A stretch of 64,000 bases of DNA. It comes from a virus. The stretch is taken from the IMG/VR virus record IMGVR_UViG_3300032088_002153, positions 1 through 64,000 of that record; one strand, 5' to 3'. Shown piece after piece: positions 47,486-55,571 of the stretch (within the stretch, counting starts at the first letter, position 1; every line of letters starts with the position of its first letter). A program made the translations under genes and the position numbers. Below the pieces are notes generated by a model, which saw only the letters and a program-made list of their open reading frames with translations, searched no databases and was not told the DNA's origin.

Positions 47486-48145
47486 ATGAAACGGTTTAAG
47501 ACACATTTTAACGAAGCTAAAGACACACATTGTTCAGACAAGTGTTGTGGCGCTGATGTAAAAGCAGAAGATTGTGATTGCCCTGCTGATTGCGCTCACT
47601 GTAATTGTAATGCCAAGAATGAAGCGTTTGACCCTAAACATCCAAAGGTTGTAGCTGCTCGTAAAGCTGTTAAAAACGGTACTTATAATGGTAATATGGA
47701 TACGAATGGTAATGCTATTGTACACATTGATGGTAAACCTCATACAGTAACTAAAGGCGATCCTGCTGCAAAGAATGAAGCAACTAACGAAGACATTATT
47801 GCTATTATTAACGAACATAATATTACTCTAGAACAATTAGAGAATATGACCGAAGAAGAACTTAACGAATTACTAGGAAAAGCAATTGGTGGCGTGGCTA
47901 AGGTTATTGGTGGGGTTGCCAAAGGCGCCGGAAGATTGGCGGGCGCAGGTATTAAACGAGCAGTAATGACAAAGCAAGGTAGTATTCGTGGTACTAAGGC
48001 TGCAAAACAAGATAAAGCAGGCGATAGAGCAGAAAAAATGGCTAGAGAAAGAGAAAAAGAATTCAAGCGCAAAAAGCGGATTTCTGACATGAAGCAAAGA
48101 GCTAGTGACTTGGATCAAAAAATCTCTGACTTAAATAATAAATAA
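47486..48145 (+). CDS. Cys-rich head-internal protein candidate with glycine zipper, 219 aa
   Basis: Starts MKRFKTHFNEAK (capsid-targeting-like with FNE). A Cys-rich patch follows at residues 15-45 (HCSDKCCGADVKAEDCDCPA and DCAHCNCN), likely metal-binding. The middle has repeated xxE sites and ITLEQLENMTEEEL. A glycine-zipper segment (LLGKAIGGVAKVIGGVAKGAG) could enter membranes, and the end is a basic coiled coil. Its own late promoter lies upstream. A pore-forming or DNA-guiding role at ejection is possible. Confidence 0.65.
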   Translation: MKRFKTHFNEAKDTHCSDKCCGADVKAEDCDCPADCAHCNCNAKNEAFDPKHPKVVAARKAVKNGTYNGNMDTNGNAIVHIDGKPHTVTKGDPAAKNEATNEDIIAIINEHNITLEQLENMTEEELNELLGKAIGGVAKVIGGVAKGAGRLAGAGIKRAVMTKQGSIRGTKAAKQDKAGDRAEKMAREREKEFKRKKRISDMKQRASDLDQKISDLNNK

Positions 48146-48182
48146 ATACAACTATAACTAAACCTCATTAAGGAGAACTACA

Positions 48183-48491
48183 ATGGGATCATGGGCAAAA
48201 TTGGATAACGCAGCATCGGCACCGAAATGGCTTTCTGCTGACGCTAATAATCCAAATAAATCAAACGATAAAGATAACGCAATCTTTGTTTCTGATGAAG
48301 AAGCAGCTGTTGCATCAAACCGTGCCAAAGGTATTACAGGACCGGGTTGGTGGTTGTATCATACAGATGGTGGAAGACACCACGCTGAATGCTTAGTGCC
48401 AATGAAAGGCGGAACAGTGGATCAAGCTACTGTCGGCGATGATGGTGTTACTGGTACAGGCGACGATACAATCGTAGCAGATCCTGCATAA
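48183..48491 (+). CDS. Small virion-associated protein candidate, 102 aa
   Basis: AAGGAGAAC precedes the ATG. The product opens MGSWAKLDNAASAPKWL and contains GITGPGWWLYHTDGGRHHAE, a pattern I know from marine phage structural regions (a WAKLDNA start and a PGWWLY motif). The acidic tail is Gly/Asp-rich. Likely a capsid decoration or accessory protein. Confidence 0.62.
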   Translation: MGSWAKLDNAASAPKWLSADANNPNKSNDKDNAIFVSDEEAAVASNRAKGITGPGWWLYHTDGGRHHAECLVPMKGGTVDQATVGDDGVTGTGDDTIVADPA

Positions 48492-48509
48492 TAGAATAGA
48501 AGATAAATT

Positions 48510-48884
48510 ATGAAATTGACAGAATCAACCTTTCTGTTGTTTGCTTCGAAATATTACGACAATCCTAATTGTACTGATATAGTCGAATTTGATGAGGACT
48601 TGAAAAGATTTCAGTATTTACGCAAACTATTTGGTAGATACAAACAAGATAATGATTTGAAAGAAAGGTTGATCCTGAACCACTTGATCGTTATATACAA
48701 TATCTTTGGGCCTGAAGCAACTAACATGCTTTTTATGAAACTCCATGAATACCATGGGTTTTTAAAACCATTCGTGGAATATTTAAATTTCATGCCACAG
48801 GTCGTTATGTACGACGAATTTGTAATACATAGAGATAGTATAGAATCAGATAAATACATTAGCGATAAGCTAAAAGGAATATAA
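48510..48884 (+). CDS. DUF7207-like conserved protein, 124 aa
   Basis: A helical 124-residue protein (STFLLFASKYYDNPNCTDIV, LKERLILNHLIVIYNIFGPEATNML) that matches the DUF7207-type proteins kept in marine T4-like phages, usually near structural genes. No function is known. It lies between virion genes. Confidence 0.65.
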   Translation: MKLTESTFLLFASKYYDNPNCTDIVEFDEDLKRFQYLRKLFGRYKQDNDLKERLILNHLIVIYNIFGPEATNMLFMKLHEYHGFLKPFVEYLNFMPQVVMYDEFVIHRDSIESDKYISDKLKGI

Positions 48885-48886
48885 AC

Positions 48887-49606
48887 ATGGTAGTAGATCT
48901 ATTTTTAGTATACCAATTTATCCGTCGTCTAGCAACTCCATTTGAAAAATGGGATGCATACAAAGAAGGCATTATTGATAAAAATGGTAAGGTACTAATT
49001 AAATCAAAGAATTTTACAACGAAAAAGCAACGTGCTGCTTGGCGTATTTTTGATCGTATGATTGCTAACCTGAAAAAATTATTGGCTAAAGTACCGGGTG
49101 GTAGTTCAAAACTAGCATCATATGCGGCTGCCTTATTTTTAATTAAAGAATATAAAGCGTTTACCGACGAGTCAATGTTAAATGAAGATATCACTGATGA
49201 AAAACTAGATGAATCAATACAATTATTTTCTAGTAGATATAATCATTATACCACACTTGCAGAAAATGTCAATAGAAAAAATGAAGCGTTTGGCAGAGCA
49301 AGGTTTAGACAACAATTGGCAAAACGTGGAATGGACGTTGATAAACTCCATACTCAAAATGTTAAAGACGCTGATGCTGCAAAGAAAAGACAGCAAGCCG
49401 CGTCAGCTGATTTAAAATCGTTTAGAAAAAAATATAAAATCAATACAAAACCAGAGATCCAAGAAGAACCTACAAATAGCGTTAGTAGTGGAAACATTGC
49501 TGGCATGGATGGCGGTCATATGTCTAAAGAAGGACAAAAGAAATGGACGTCAAGTAATAAAAGTTCAAAGAAAAAGAGACTAAGAGACATAATGGGAGAC
49601 AAATAA
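48887..49606 (+). CDS. Conserved structural-region protein, 239 aa
   Basis: The N-terminus LVYQFIRRLATPFEKWDAYKEGIID and NLKKLLAKVPGGSSKLASYAAALFLIKE are recognisable in many marine myoviruses. The C-terminal half is Lys/Gln-rich and disordered-looking (KKRQQAASADLKSF). LTE-like and LDE sites may be cut by the prohead protease. Likely virion or scaffold-linked; function unknown. Confidence 0.62.
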   Translation: MVVDLFLVYQFIRRLATPFEKWDAYKEGIIDKNGKVLIKSKNFTTKKQRAAWRIFDRMIANLKKLLAKVPGGSSKLASYAAALFLIKEYKAFTDESMLNEDITDEKLDESIQLFSSRYNHYTTLAENVNRKNEAFGRARFRQQLAKRGMDVDKLHTQNVKDADAAKKRQQAASADLKSFRKKYKINTKPEIQEEPTNSVSSGNIAGMDGGHMSKEGQKKWTSSNKSSKKKRLRDIMGDK

Positions 49607-50455
49607 GTGATTACTTTAGAACAATTTAGTGCAATGATTCCTTCAAATAAAGATCCCGAGGCTTGGTACGAAGCAGCGGTTCCGATGTTTGAAAAATATG
49701 AAATCAATACAAATAATCGTATCGCTGGCTTTATGGCACAATGTGCACATGAGTCATTAGACTTTACCCGCTTAGTAGAAAATCTTAATTATTCAGAAAA
49801 AGCATTGAACTCAGTGTTTGGTCGTTATTTTGGAAAAGGAAAACGTGATGCAAAGGAATATGCAAGAGACCAAGAAAAAATCGCAAACTATGTCTACCAA
49901 GATGAGTTTAGATCCAAACGAGGAGCCTTGGGAAACGTTAATCCCGGCGATGGCTGGCTCTTTAGGGGTAGAGGTATCAAGCAGCTTACAGGAAGAAATA
50001 ATTACGCACAATTTGGAAGTTCAATCGACATAAGTGCTGAGGAAGCTGCTGAATATGTATCAACACCAAAAGGCGCTCTCGAGTCTGCTTGTTGGTTTTG
50101 GTCTACTAATAAATTAGAAAAGTGGGCTGACAAAGGTGACAATAAAGGTTTAACCAAAAAGATTAATGGTGGTACAATTGGATTAGAAGATCGTAATCGC
50201 CGTTGGGACGAAGCGTTAGCAATCCTTGGTGGTAAAGTACCAGCTCCTAAGAAAACAACAAAAGGCGCAGTACGTACTCTACGTAAAGGTATGCAAGGCG
50301 ATGACGTTAAGAAAATGCAAAAAGCAATTGGCGTAGCAGCTGACGGCGATTTTGGATTTGGAACTCTTACCGCCGTAAAGAAATGGCAAAATGTAAATGG
50401 ATTAGTTGCTGATGGCATTGTAGGTCCTGCTACCCAGACTAAAATGTTTAAATAG
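49607..50455 (+). CDS. Endolysin: GH19 lysozyme/chitinase-like with peptidoglycan-binding domain
   Basis: The start is GTG at 49607, with GGGAG at a good distance. The 282-residue enzyme has a GH19 core: FMAQCAHESLDFTRLVENLNY (catalytic Glu in AHES) and FRGRGIKQLTGRNNY. The C-terminal 70 residues are a PG_binding_1 domain (LRKGMQGDDVKKMQKAIGV, ADGIVGPATQTKMF). It has no signal peptide and needs a holin to reach the wall. It opens a lysis cassette with nested spanins. Confidence 0.9.
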   Translation: MITLEQFSAMIPSNKDPEAWYEAAVPMFEKYEINTNNRIAGFMAQCAHESLDFTRLVENLNYSEKALNSVFGRYFGKGKRDAKEYARDQEKIANYVYQDEFRSKRGALGNVNPGDGWLFRGRGIKQLTGRNNYAQFGSSIDISAEEAAEYVSTPKGALESACWFWSTNKLEKWADKGDNKGLTKKINGGTIGLEDRNRRWDEALAILGGKVPAPKKTTKGAVRTLRKGMQGDDVKKMQKAIGVAADGDFGFGTLTAVKKWQNVNGLVADGIVGPATQTKMFK

Positions 50456-50493
50456 ATAAATAGAATATAGAAATCAACCAAAAGGAGATAGAA

Positions 50494-50862
50494 ATGTCTT
50501 TAGAAAAAATTATCAAAGAAGCGTTGGATAAAAATCCATTGGAAATGAAAGACGCATTCGCAGAAGAAATGGCAACACGTATTGCCGCTGCTTTAGAAGA
50601 AAAATATAAATCAGCTTTAAAAGAAGATTTAGAAGAAGCAAAAGACGACGATGATGAAGACGAAGATGATGATGATGACGATGACGACGACGACGATTCT
50701 GACGACGACGATGACTCGGACGACGACGCTAAAATCGGCGCTGACATGAAAAAATTAAATGCATCTTGCACAAAAACAGAAATGTATGGTAAGATGAAAG
50801 AAAAGTATGGCTGTTCAAAAGGAAAATTTGAAGGTCTATACGCATCATATTGCTCAAAGTAA
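50494..50862 (+). CDS. Prohead-core-like acidic protein with poly-Asp tract
   Basis: A 122-residue protein starting MSLEKIIKEALDKNPLEMKDA, a pattern shared with prohead core proteins of marine T4-like phages (compare the acidic T4 gp67). A run of about 30 Asp/Glu/Ser residues (codons 50-78) follows, then a C-terminal Cys-containing helical piece (ASCTKTEMYGKMKEKYGCSK). The tract comes from GAC/GAT repeats, so its length may vary. AAAGGAGAT is the ribosome site. Confidence 0.68.
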   Translation: MSLEKIIKEALDKNPLEMKDAFAEEMATRIAAALEEKYKSALKEDLEEAKDDDDEDEDDDDDDDDDDDSDDDDDSDDDAKIGADMKKLNASCTKTEMYGKMKEKYGCSKGKFEGLYASYCSK

Positions 50863-50874
50863 TAAGGTGTCAGG

Positions 50875-51318
50875 ATGGCTAAACTATATCTATTAATTAT
50901 TGTCTGTGGTTTATTTGCAGGTGTAGGATATGGTGCCAAACAGTATTACGATTGGTCTGAGGAAACGATAAGCGTTCTTCGGACCAATAACGTTAAACTA
51001 GTAGCGGCTACTGAAACATTACAAAATACTGTGGACACAATGGTTGCCGATGCCCAGAGAAACGAAAAATTAAACCAAAATCTTACAAAACAATTAGCAG
51101 AGTCGCGTGAGTATTTAAATACATTGCGTAACAAATTTGCTCGCATTGATTTAGACATGGAAGCGTTAACTGACCCTGTTGATCTAGAAGAAAGAGTACA
51201 GAATGCAGTTAACAAACTTATTGACGAAATCGCCGAAGATACTACTCCTCCTTCCGATGTTGATGATACTGACGGGGTGTCTGAGCCAACCGGAACCAGT
51301 AGTGGTAACTCAGACTGA
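50875..51318 (+). CDS. Inner-membrane spanin (Rz-like)
   Basis: A 147-residue type II membrane protein: N-terminal helix (LYLLIIVCGLFAGVGYGA), then a long periplasmic coiled coil (VAATETLQNTVDTMVADAQR, LTKQLAESREYLNTLRNKF) and a disordered Ser/Thr/Asp end. It overlaps the outer-membrane lipoprotein gene in another frame, the classic Rz/Rz1 layout. Spanins fuse the two membranes in the last step of lysis. Confidence 0.82.
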   Translation: MAKLYLLIIVCGLFAGVGYGAKQYYDWSEETISVLRTNNVKLVAATETLQNTVDTMVADAQRNEKLNQNLTKQLAESREYLNTLRNKFARIDLDMEALTDPVDLEERVQNAVNKLIDEIAEDTTPPSDVDDTDGVSEPTGTSSGNSD

Positions 51319-51577
51319 ATATCAAAAACAAAATATCCCAATACAAGAGAGACCGCCTTTAGTTGACTTCCCTCCTATGGAGTGGATGGTTATTACTGAG
51401 GATAACCTTGACGAAAAAGTAAATGAGCTCAAAGGTAAAAATGGAAATTTTGTAGTATTTGCTATTAGCTCAAAAGGTTATGAAAACCTTGCTATTGGTA
51501 TTGGAGAATTGCGAAGATATATAAACGAACAAAAAGCAATAATTGTCTATTATGAAGAGGCGTTGCGTGATAAATAG
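51203..51577 (+). CDS. Outer-membrane spanin lipoprotein (Rz1-like)
   Basis: A 124-residue lipoprotein with signal LLLLPMLMILTGC (lipid-modified Cys near residue 26), then Pro-rich LSQPEPVVV and ERPPLVDFPPMEW. The start lies in a different frame 116 bases inside the inner spanin gene. Size is larger than lambda Rz1, as in many other phages. It pairs with the inner spanin across the periplasm. Confidence 0.82.
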   Translation: MQLTNLLTKSPKILLLLPMLMILTGCLSQPEPVVVTQTEYQKQNIPIQERPPLVDFPPMEWMVITEDNLDEKVNELKGKNGNFVVFAISSKGYENLAIGIGELRRYINEQKAIIVYYEEALRDK

Positions 51578-51671
51578 TAGCGTATACAAATTATATTATT
51601 TTAAGTGATTAAGTTAATCATGGAGTTCGCCACTAGCCTCCGTTATCAAAAGGCATTAAAGGAATAATATT

Positions 51672-52163
51672 TTGGCTACAGAAAAAAATTGGGAAACCGA
51701 TATACGGTTAATCCAAAGTGATATTAAACAAATTCAAAAGTTCTTTAACAAGGTTGAAACATCAATGGATGTTATGGTTGACCTTAGCAAGAACGTAGCT
51801 GTTCAATCAGAAGTAATTGCTTTTACTAAAGAAAAGCTTGAAGAAATTGAAAGAACAGTAGACGAAACGCGAAAAACTGAAGATTTACGTTTGCAAGTAT
51901 TGAGCGATAGGCTCGAAGAATATAGGCGATCGTCACGTGGTGACCATGAAAAACTTGCTCAGCACAACGCTGAAAAACGAGCTATGAGTAATAAAGAAAT
52001 ACTCGAAAAGCTTGAAATCATGGAGCGTGGTTTGCATTCTCGTATTAACGATCAAACAAAAAAGATTTCAACATTGGAAAACTGGCGTTACTATATCATG
52101 GGTGTAAGTGCTGTTATTATGTTTTTCTTTGCTAAATGGTCTTGGCCTGATCTATTTGGTTGA
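51672..52163 (+). CDS. Coiled-coil protein with C-terminal membrane anchor, 163 aa
   Basis: Starts with TTG at 51672 (AAAGGAATAATA upstream). The product is a long charged coiled coil (residues 15-125) ended by one transmembrane helix (YYIMGVSAVIMFFFAKW). It follows the spanins, so it could be the holin or a holin regulator, though a single C-terminal anchor is unusual for that. Another possibility is a structural role. Confidence 0.6.
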   Translation: MATEKNWETDIRLIQSDIKQIQKFFNKVETSMDVMVDLSKNVAVQSEVIAFTKEKLEEIERTVDETRKTEDLRLQVLSDRLEEYRRSSRGDHEKLAQHNAEKRAMSNKEILEKLEIMERGLHSRINDQTKKISTLENWRYYIMGVSAVIMFFFAKWSWPDLFG

Positions 52164-52188
52164 CATACAATTAAATCTGTGATATACT
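52160..52188 (+). promoter_or_regulatory. Early sigma70-type promoter, first of two before primase
   Basis: TTGACA at 52160-52165, 17 bases, TATACT at 52183-52188. It overlaps the end of the preceding gene. Confidence 0.75.
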
Positions 52189-52198
52189 AAATTAACGG

Positions 52199-52227
52199 TT
52201 GACATTATAGCGCTCTATTGTTATAAT
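52199..52227 (+). promoter_or_regulatory. Early sigma70-type promoter, second before primase
   Basis: TTGACA at 52199-52204, 17 bases, TATAAT at 52222-52227. This is a perfect consensus. Confidence 0.88.
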
Positions 52228-52254
52228 GTTTATATTCAATATGGAAAGTATATA

Positions 52255-53274
52255 ATGGTAGATTTTGTCGACATTCAGTATGCTCAGATGTTATCTGGCA
52301 GACTTGATAACTTTAAAATACGTAACACAAATCCCTATAAAATTAACTTCCGCTGCCCTATTTGTGGTGACTCTCAAAAGTCCCGCTCAAAGGCACGTGG
52401 TTGGTTATTGGAGCGGGATAATAAGTTCTCTTTTTACTGTCACAACTGTGGTACATCTCAGGGCTTCTCGTACTTCCTTAAAGGACAAGACCAGCAACTA
52501 TATAATGACTATGTGGCTGATAAGTTTGTAGGTAAAGCCAATAATACTATCAAGGATACTAAAGATAAAGAAGTTGACGATAGTAAGTTTAAAACAAAAG
52601 CACCTACGTTTAAAAAACAAAATCCCCTTTCTAAAATCAAAAAAGTTAGTCAATTAAAACATGACCACCCAGTCAAGTATTATATTGAACAACGCAAAAT
52701 CCCTACAAGTCACCATTATCGTTTATACTATGCTCCTAAGTTTAAGACATGGATCAATAGTATTATACCAAATAAATTTCCAAATTTTAAAAAAGACGAA
52801 CCGCGTTTAATCATACCATTTCTTGATGAACGTGGCAATTGCTTTGGTGTATCCGCTCGTGGTTTTGATCCAGACGGAATTAGATATATAACTATATTGT
52901 TTGAAGAAAGACCAAAGATTTTTGGTTTGGACAAAGTCGATTTCAGCCAACCTTATTATATTGTTGAAGGCGCCATAGACAGTATGTTCCTCGAGAATGC
53001 TATCTCTATGAATGGCGCAGAAGGCAATGGCAACTCTGCAAGTGATAATGCGATATATGTATTTGATGCTGAGCCACGTAATAAGGAAATTTGCGATCGT
53101 ATGGAAAAAGTAATCAAAGCTGGATATAAAGTATGTATTTGGCCTGAGAACGTTCCCGCGAAAGACATAAACGATATCTATATGAAAGGGTATGATCCTG
53201 AAAAAATGATAGAAGAAAATATCTACCAAGGTTTGGTAGCTGAATTAAAATTTGCTAATTGGAGGAAATCTTGA
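52255..53274 (+). CDS. 61: DNA primase, gp61-like (DnaG type)
   Basis: A 339-residue primase: the N-terminal zinc ribbon FRCPICGDSQKSRSKARGW and FYCHNCGTSQGF, then a Toprim-type core with PYYIVEGAIDSMFLENA (Glu), IYVFDAEPRN (Asp) and KDINDIYMKG. It makes RNA primers with the gp41-like helicase. Two tandem strong promoters lie upstream. Confidence 0.9.
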   Translation: MVDFVDIQYAQMLSGRLDNFKIRNTNPYKINFRCPICGDSQKSRSKARGWLLERDNKFSFYCHNCGTSQGFSYFLKGQDQQLYNDYVADKFVGKANNTIKDTKDKEVDDSKFKTKAPTFKKQNPLSKIKKVSQLKHDHPVKYYIEQRKIPTSHHYRLYYAPKFKTWINSIIPNKFPNFKKDEPRLIIPFLDERGNCFGVSARGFDPDGIRYITILFEERPKIFGLDKVDFSQPYYIVEGAIDSMFLENAISMNGAEGNGNSASDNAIYVFDAEPRNKEICDRMEKVIKAGYKVCIWPENVPAKDINDIYMKGYDPEKMIEENIYQGLVAELKFANWRKS

Positions 53275-53426
53275 ACTTACTTAATTTAAAACCAGAATTA
53301 ATAGAAACTATAATTAAAACACTTGAACCATCAAAAGATAAAGAGTGGCTTGAGCTGCAATTTAAAGAACAACAAAATGGCGGCGCATGGAAGGCCCGCA
53401 TCCGCGAACAAGGATACGTAATATGA
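53271..53426 (+). CDS. Small protein, 51 aa, between primase and ThyX
   Basis: TTG start at 53271 with perfect GGAGG upstream, overlapping the primase stop (TTGA). TGA at 53424-53426 overlaps the ThyX start (ATGA). The product (MNLLNLKPELIETIIKTLEPSKD...) is helical and charged. Two-sided coupling supports it. Function unknown. Confidence 0.62.
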   Translation: MNLLNLKPELIETIIKTLEPSKDKEWLELQFKEQQNGGAWKARIREQGYVI

Positions 53427-54091
53427 AAGCTAGACTAATTGCATACTCACAACCAGTTAAAGATGAAATCATTGGCTTAGATGATGTACAAGATTTGATT
53501 GCATATTGTGCTAGAGTATCAAATCCATCCAATCAGTTAAACCAAGAGACTGCGCCTAAACTGCTCAACTATCTATCAAAACATTCTCATTGGTCTCCAT
53601 TTGAAATGGCTAATGCAACATTGGAAATTGAAACAACTCGTGATATCGCTCGCCAAATGTTACGCCACCGTTCATTTGCATTCCAAGAGTTTAGTCAACG
53701 CTATGCCGATATTCGTGACTTAGATAGTAAAATGGTTGTTCGTAAGGCTCGATTGCAAGATCCAAAGAACCGTCAAAATAGTGTTATGACTGATGATGTT
53801 TCTCTGCATATGGCTTGGGAAGTTCATCAACGAAAGGTTTGGAACGAAGCTATGAAATCATATGCTTGGGCTATTGAAAACGGTATCGCAAAAGAACAAG
53901 CTCGTGCCCTTTTACCTGAAGGTAATACACCAAGCCGTTTATATATGCAAGGTTCTATTCGTTCATGGATCCATTATGTTGAACTGCGTTCGTCTAATGG
54001 AACACAACAAGAACATATGGAAATTGCTATAGCTTGTGCCGAAGCGATTACAAAAATCTTCCCGTCAATGGATAAGTTTATTGAAAAATAA
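53423..54091 (+). CDS. thyX: Flavin-dependent thymidylate synthase
   Basis: The start at 53423 (MKARLIAYSQP) is set by overlap with the previous stop. The 222-residue enzyme has the ThyX motif RHRSFAFQEFSQRYAD (RHRxxxxxxxS) near residue 77 and NTPSRLYMQGSIRSWIHYVELR downstream. It makes dTMP from dUMP with FAD and methylene-tetrahydrofolate. It stands directly before the ribonucleotide reductase operon. Confidence 0.93.
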   Translation: MKARLIAYSQPVKDEIIGLDDVQDLIAYCARVSNPSNQLNQETAPKLLNYLSKHSHWSPFEMANATLEIETTRDIARQMLRHRSFAFQEFSQRYADIRDLDSKMVVRKARLQDPKNRQNSVMTDDVSLHMAWEVHQRKVWNEAMKSYAWAIENGIAKEQARALLPEGNTPSRLYMQGSIRSWIHYVELRSSNGTQQEHMEIAIACAEAITKIFPSMDKFIEK

Positions 54092-54116
54092 TGTTTCCAA
54101 AATAAATTTATTTTTA

Positions 54117-54145
54117 TTGACATTTAGGGATATATGTAGTATAGT
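54117..54145 (+). promoter_or_regulatory. Early sigma70-type promoter for the nrd-hemA operon
   Basis: TTGACA at 54117-54122, 17 bases, TATAGT at 54140-54145. Confidence 0.78.
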
Positions 54146-54149
54146 AACT

Positions 54150-54157
54150 TATAAATA
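54150..54157 (+). promoter_or_regulatory. TATAAATA late-type match next to the early promoter
   Basis: TATAAATA five bases behind the early -10. If active, the nrd-hemA operon would be on both early and late. Confidence 0.4.
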
Positions 54158-54167
54158 TAGCTACCAG

Positions 54168-54239
54168 TTGACTGTAGAAGTCAATGAATATCCAATTAGA
54201 ATAAACAATATAGTGCCTTATGGGTGCCGTGTTGTTTAT
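54168..54239 (+). promoter_or_regulatory. Structured leader of the nrd-hemA operon
   Basis: TTGACT-GTAGA-AGTCAA hairpin at 54168-54184, and ATAAACAA 54201-54208 paired with TTGTTTAT 54232-54239. The region before the start codon at 54268 holds no frame. The structure could affect stability or translation; no known riboswitch is recognised. Confidence 0.45.
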
Positions 54240-54267
54240 ACACATTAACATATAAGAGGCGCCAAGG

Positions 54268-55560
54268 ATGTTAGAAAACACTCAATCAATTTCAAATGTA
54301 ATAGAATTACCTAGACTAGTTAATTATGTAACTAAACGTGACGGGACCACTAAGGACTTCGATAAAAATAAGATTACATATGCAGTAGAAAAGGCAATGA
54401 AAGGAATTGGTATTCGAAGTAAAAACTTATCAAGTGAAATTACTTCAGAGGTGGTTGAAACCATCAACAACGAATCAACTGACGTTATTGTGAGTGTTGA
54501 TACTATTCACAAAACAGTTGAAAACGTTATTATGGATATGGGATTACACGACTTGGCGAGAGAGTATATCCTATTCCGTTTTAACAATAAGCCTGACATC
54601 TTTCGTAAACGTACGAGTCTTAAACCATACGAATATCCTCAGCTGGTAGAATTTACTGATGCTATTCGCCATTCATATTGGGTACATACAGAGTTTAATT
54701 ACTCGTCAGATATCCAAGATATGAAAGTTAAAATGACAGAGCCAGAAGTTGAAATCGTAAAGAAAGCTATGTTGGCTATCTCTCAGATTGAAGTTGCGGT
54801 TAAAACATTTTGGGCTAAGATTGGCGACCGTTTCCCTAAACCAGAAGTAGCAGCGGTAGGCATTACGTTTGGCGAATCAGAAGTACGTCATGCTGATGCG
54901 TATTCAAATCTAATTGAAATCATGGGTCTTAACGAAGAGTTTGAAAAGGTAGTCGAAGTACCGGCTATGAAAAAGCGTATCGCTTACCTTGAGCAATCAA
55001 TCGGTGCCCCCGCAGATGATAAAGACTATTTCCACAAAATTATTCTATTCTCTATGTTTGTGGAAAACGTTTCATTGTTTAGTCAATTCCTTATTATGAT
55101 GGCTTTCAATAAACATAAGAATGTTCTCAAAGGTATTTCAAATGCTGTTGAAGCAACATCAAAAGAAGAAGATATTCACGCTCGTTTTGGTTTTGAACTA
55201 GTGAATATTATTAGAGAAGAAAACCCAGATTGGTTCGACAAAGATAGTAACAATGAAGTTAATCGTCTTTGCCGTGACGCATTCAAAGCAGAGTCTGCTA
55301 TCGTTGATTGGATTTATGCCGACCACGATTTAGACTTTTTACCTAAAGCAACAGTGAAAGAATTCTTAAAGCATCGTTTCAATCAATCATTGAAAGCAAT
55401 TGATATGAAGCCTTTATATGAGGTAGACGAAGAGGCAGTCGCAAGTACTGACTGGTTTGTAGAAGAAATCCTAAGTACTAAAAATGTTGACTTTTTCGTC
55501 AAGCGTTCAACCGCTTATTCAAAGAAAACAAAAGCCTTCACCGAAGACGACCTCTTTTAG
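54268..55560 (+). CDS. nrdB: Ribonucleotide reductase class I small subunit with N-terminal ATP-cone
   Basis: A 430-residue NrdB. Residues near 18-105 form an ATP-cone (VTKRDGTTKDFDKNKITYAV, DTIHKTVENVIMDMGLHDLA), normally found on the large subunit. The ferritin-like core follows: ESEVRH (Glu205, His208) with Tyr212 at the radical position, Glu266, and EDIH (Glu301, His304). An ATP-cone on NrdB is known from a few bacteria, where it switches the enzyme off with dATP by changing the small-subunit assembly. Coupled with NrdA downstream. Confidence 0.9.
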   Translation: MLENTQSISNVIELPRLVNYVTKRDGTTKDFDKNKITYAVEKAMKGIGIRSKNLSSEITSEVVETINNESTDVIVSVDTIHKTVENVIMDMGLHDLAREYILFRFNNKPDIFRKRTSLKPYEYPQLVEFTDAIRHSYWVHTEFNYSSDIQDMKVKMTEPEVEIVKKAMLAISQIEVAVKTFWAKIGDRFPKPEVAAVGITFGESEVRHADAYSNLIEIMGLNEEFEKVVEVPAMKKRIAYLEQSIGAPADDKDYFHKIILFSMFVENVSLFSQFLIMMAFNKHKNVLKGISNAVEATSKEEDIHARFGFELVNIIREENPDWFDKDSNNEVNRLCRDAFKAESAIVDWIYADHDLDFLPKATVKEFLKHRFNQSLKAIDMKPLYEVDEEAVASTDWFVEEILSTKNVDFFVKRSTAYSKKTKAFTEDDLF

Positions 55561-55571
55561 AAAGATATATT

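Noticed and set aside
33686-48145. Recurring ATGAAA-(A/C)G-TTT-AA(A/G)-type gene starts as a DNA repeat family
   Set aside because: The likeness is in the protein (capsid-targeting pattern) while codons differ, so it is not a mobile or CRISPR-like repeat.
50640-50735. GAC/GAT repeats that could be called a microsatellite or repeat array
   Set aside because: It is a coding poly-Asp tract in frame within the prohead-core-like gene; noted there as possibly variable in length.
50002-50939. Antisense frames across the endolysin and acidic protein, with long Ser runs
   Set aside because: Poly-Ser arises from the reverse of the GAC/GAT (poly-Asp) tract; there is no start context.
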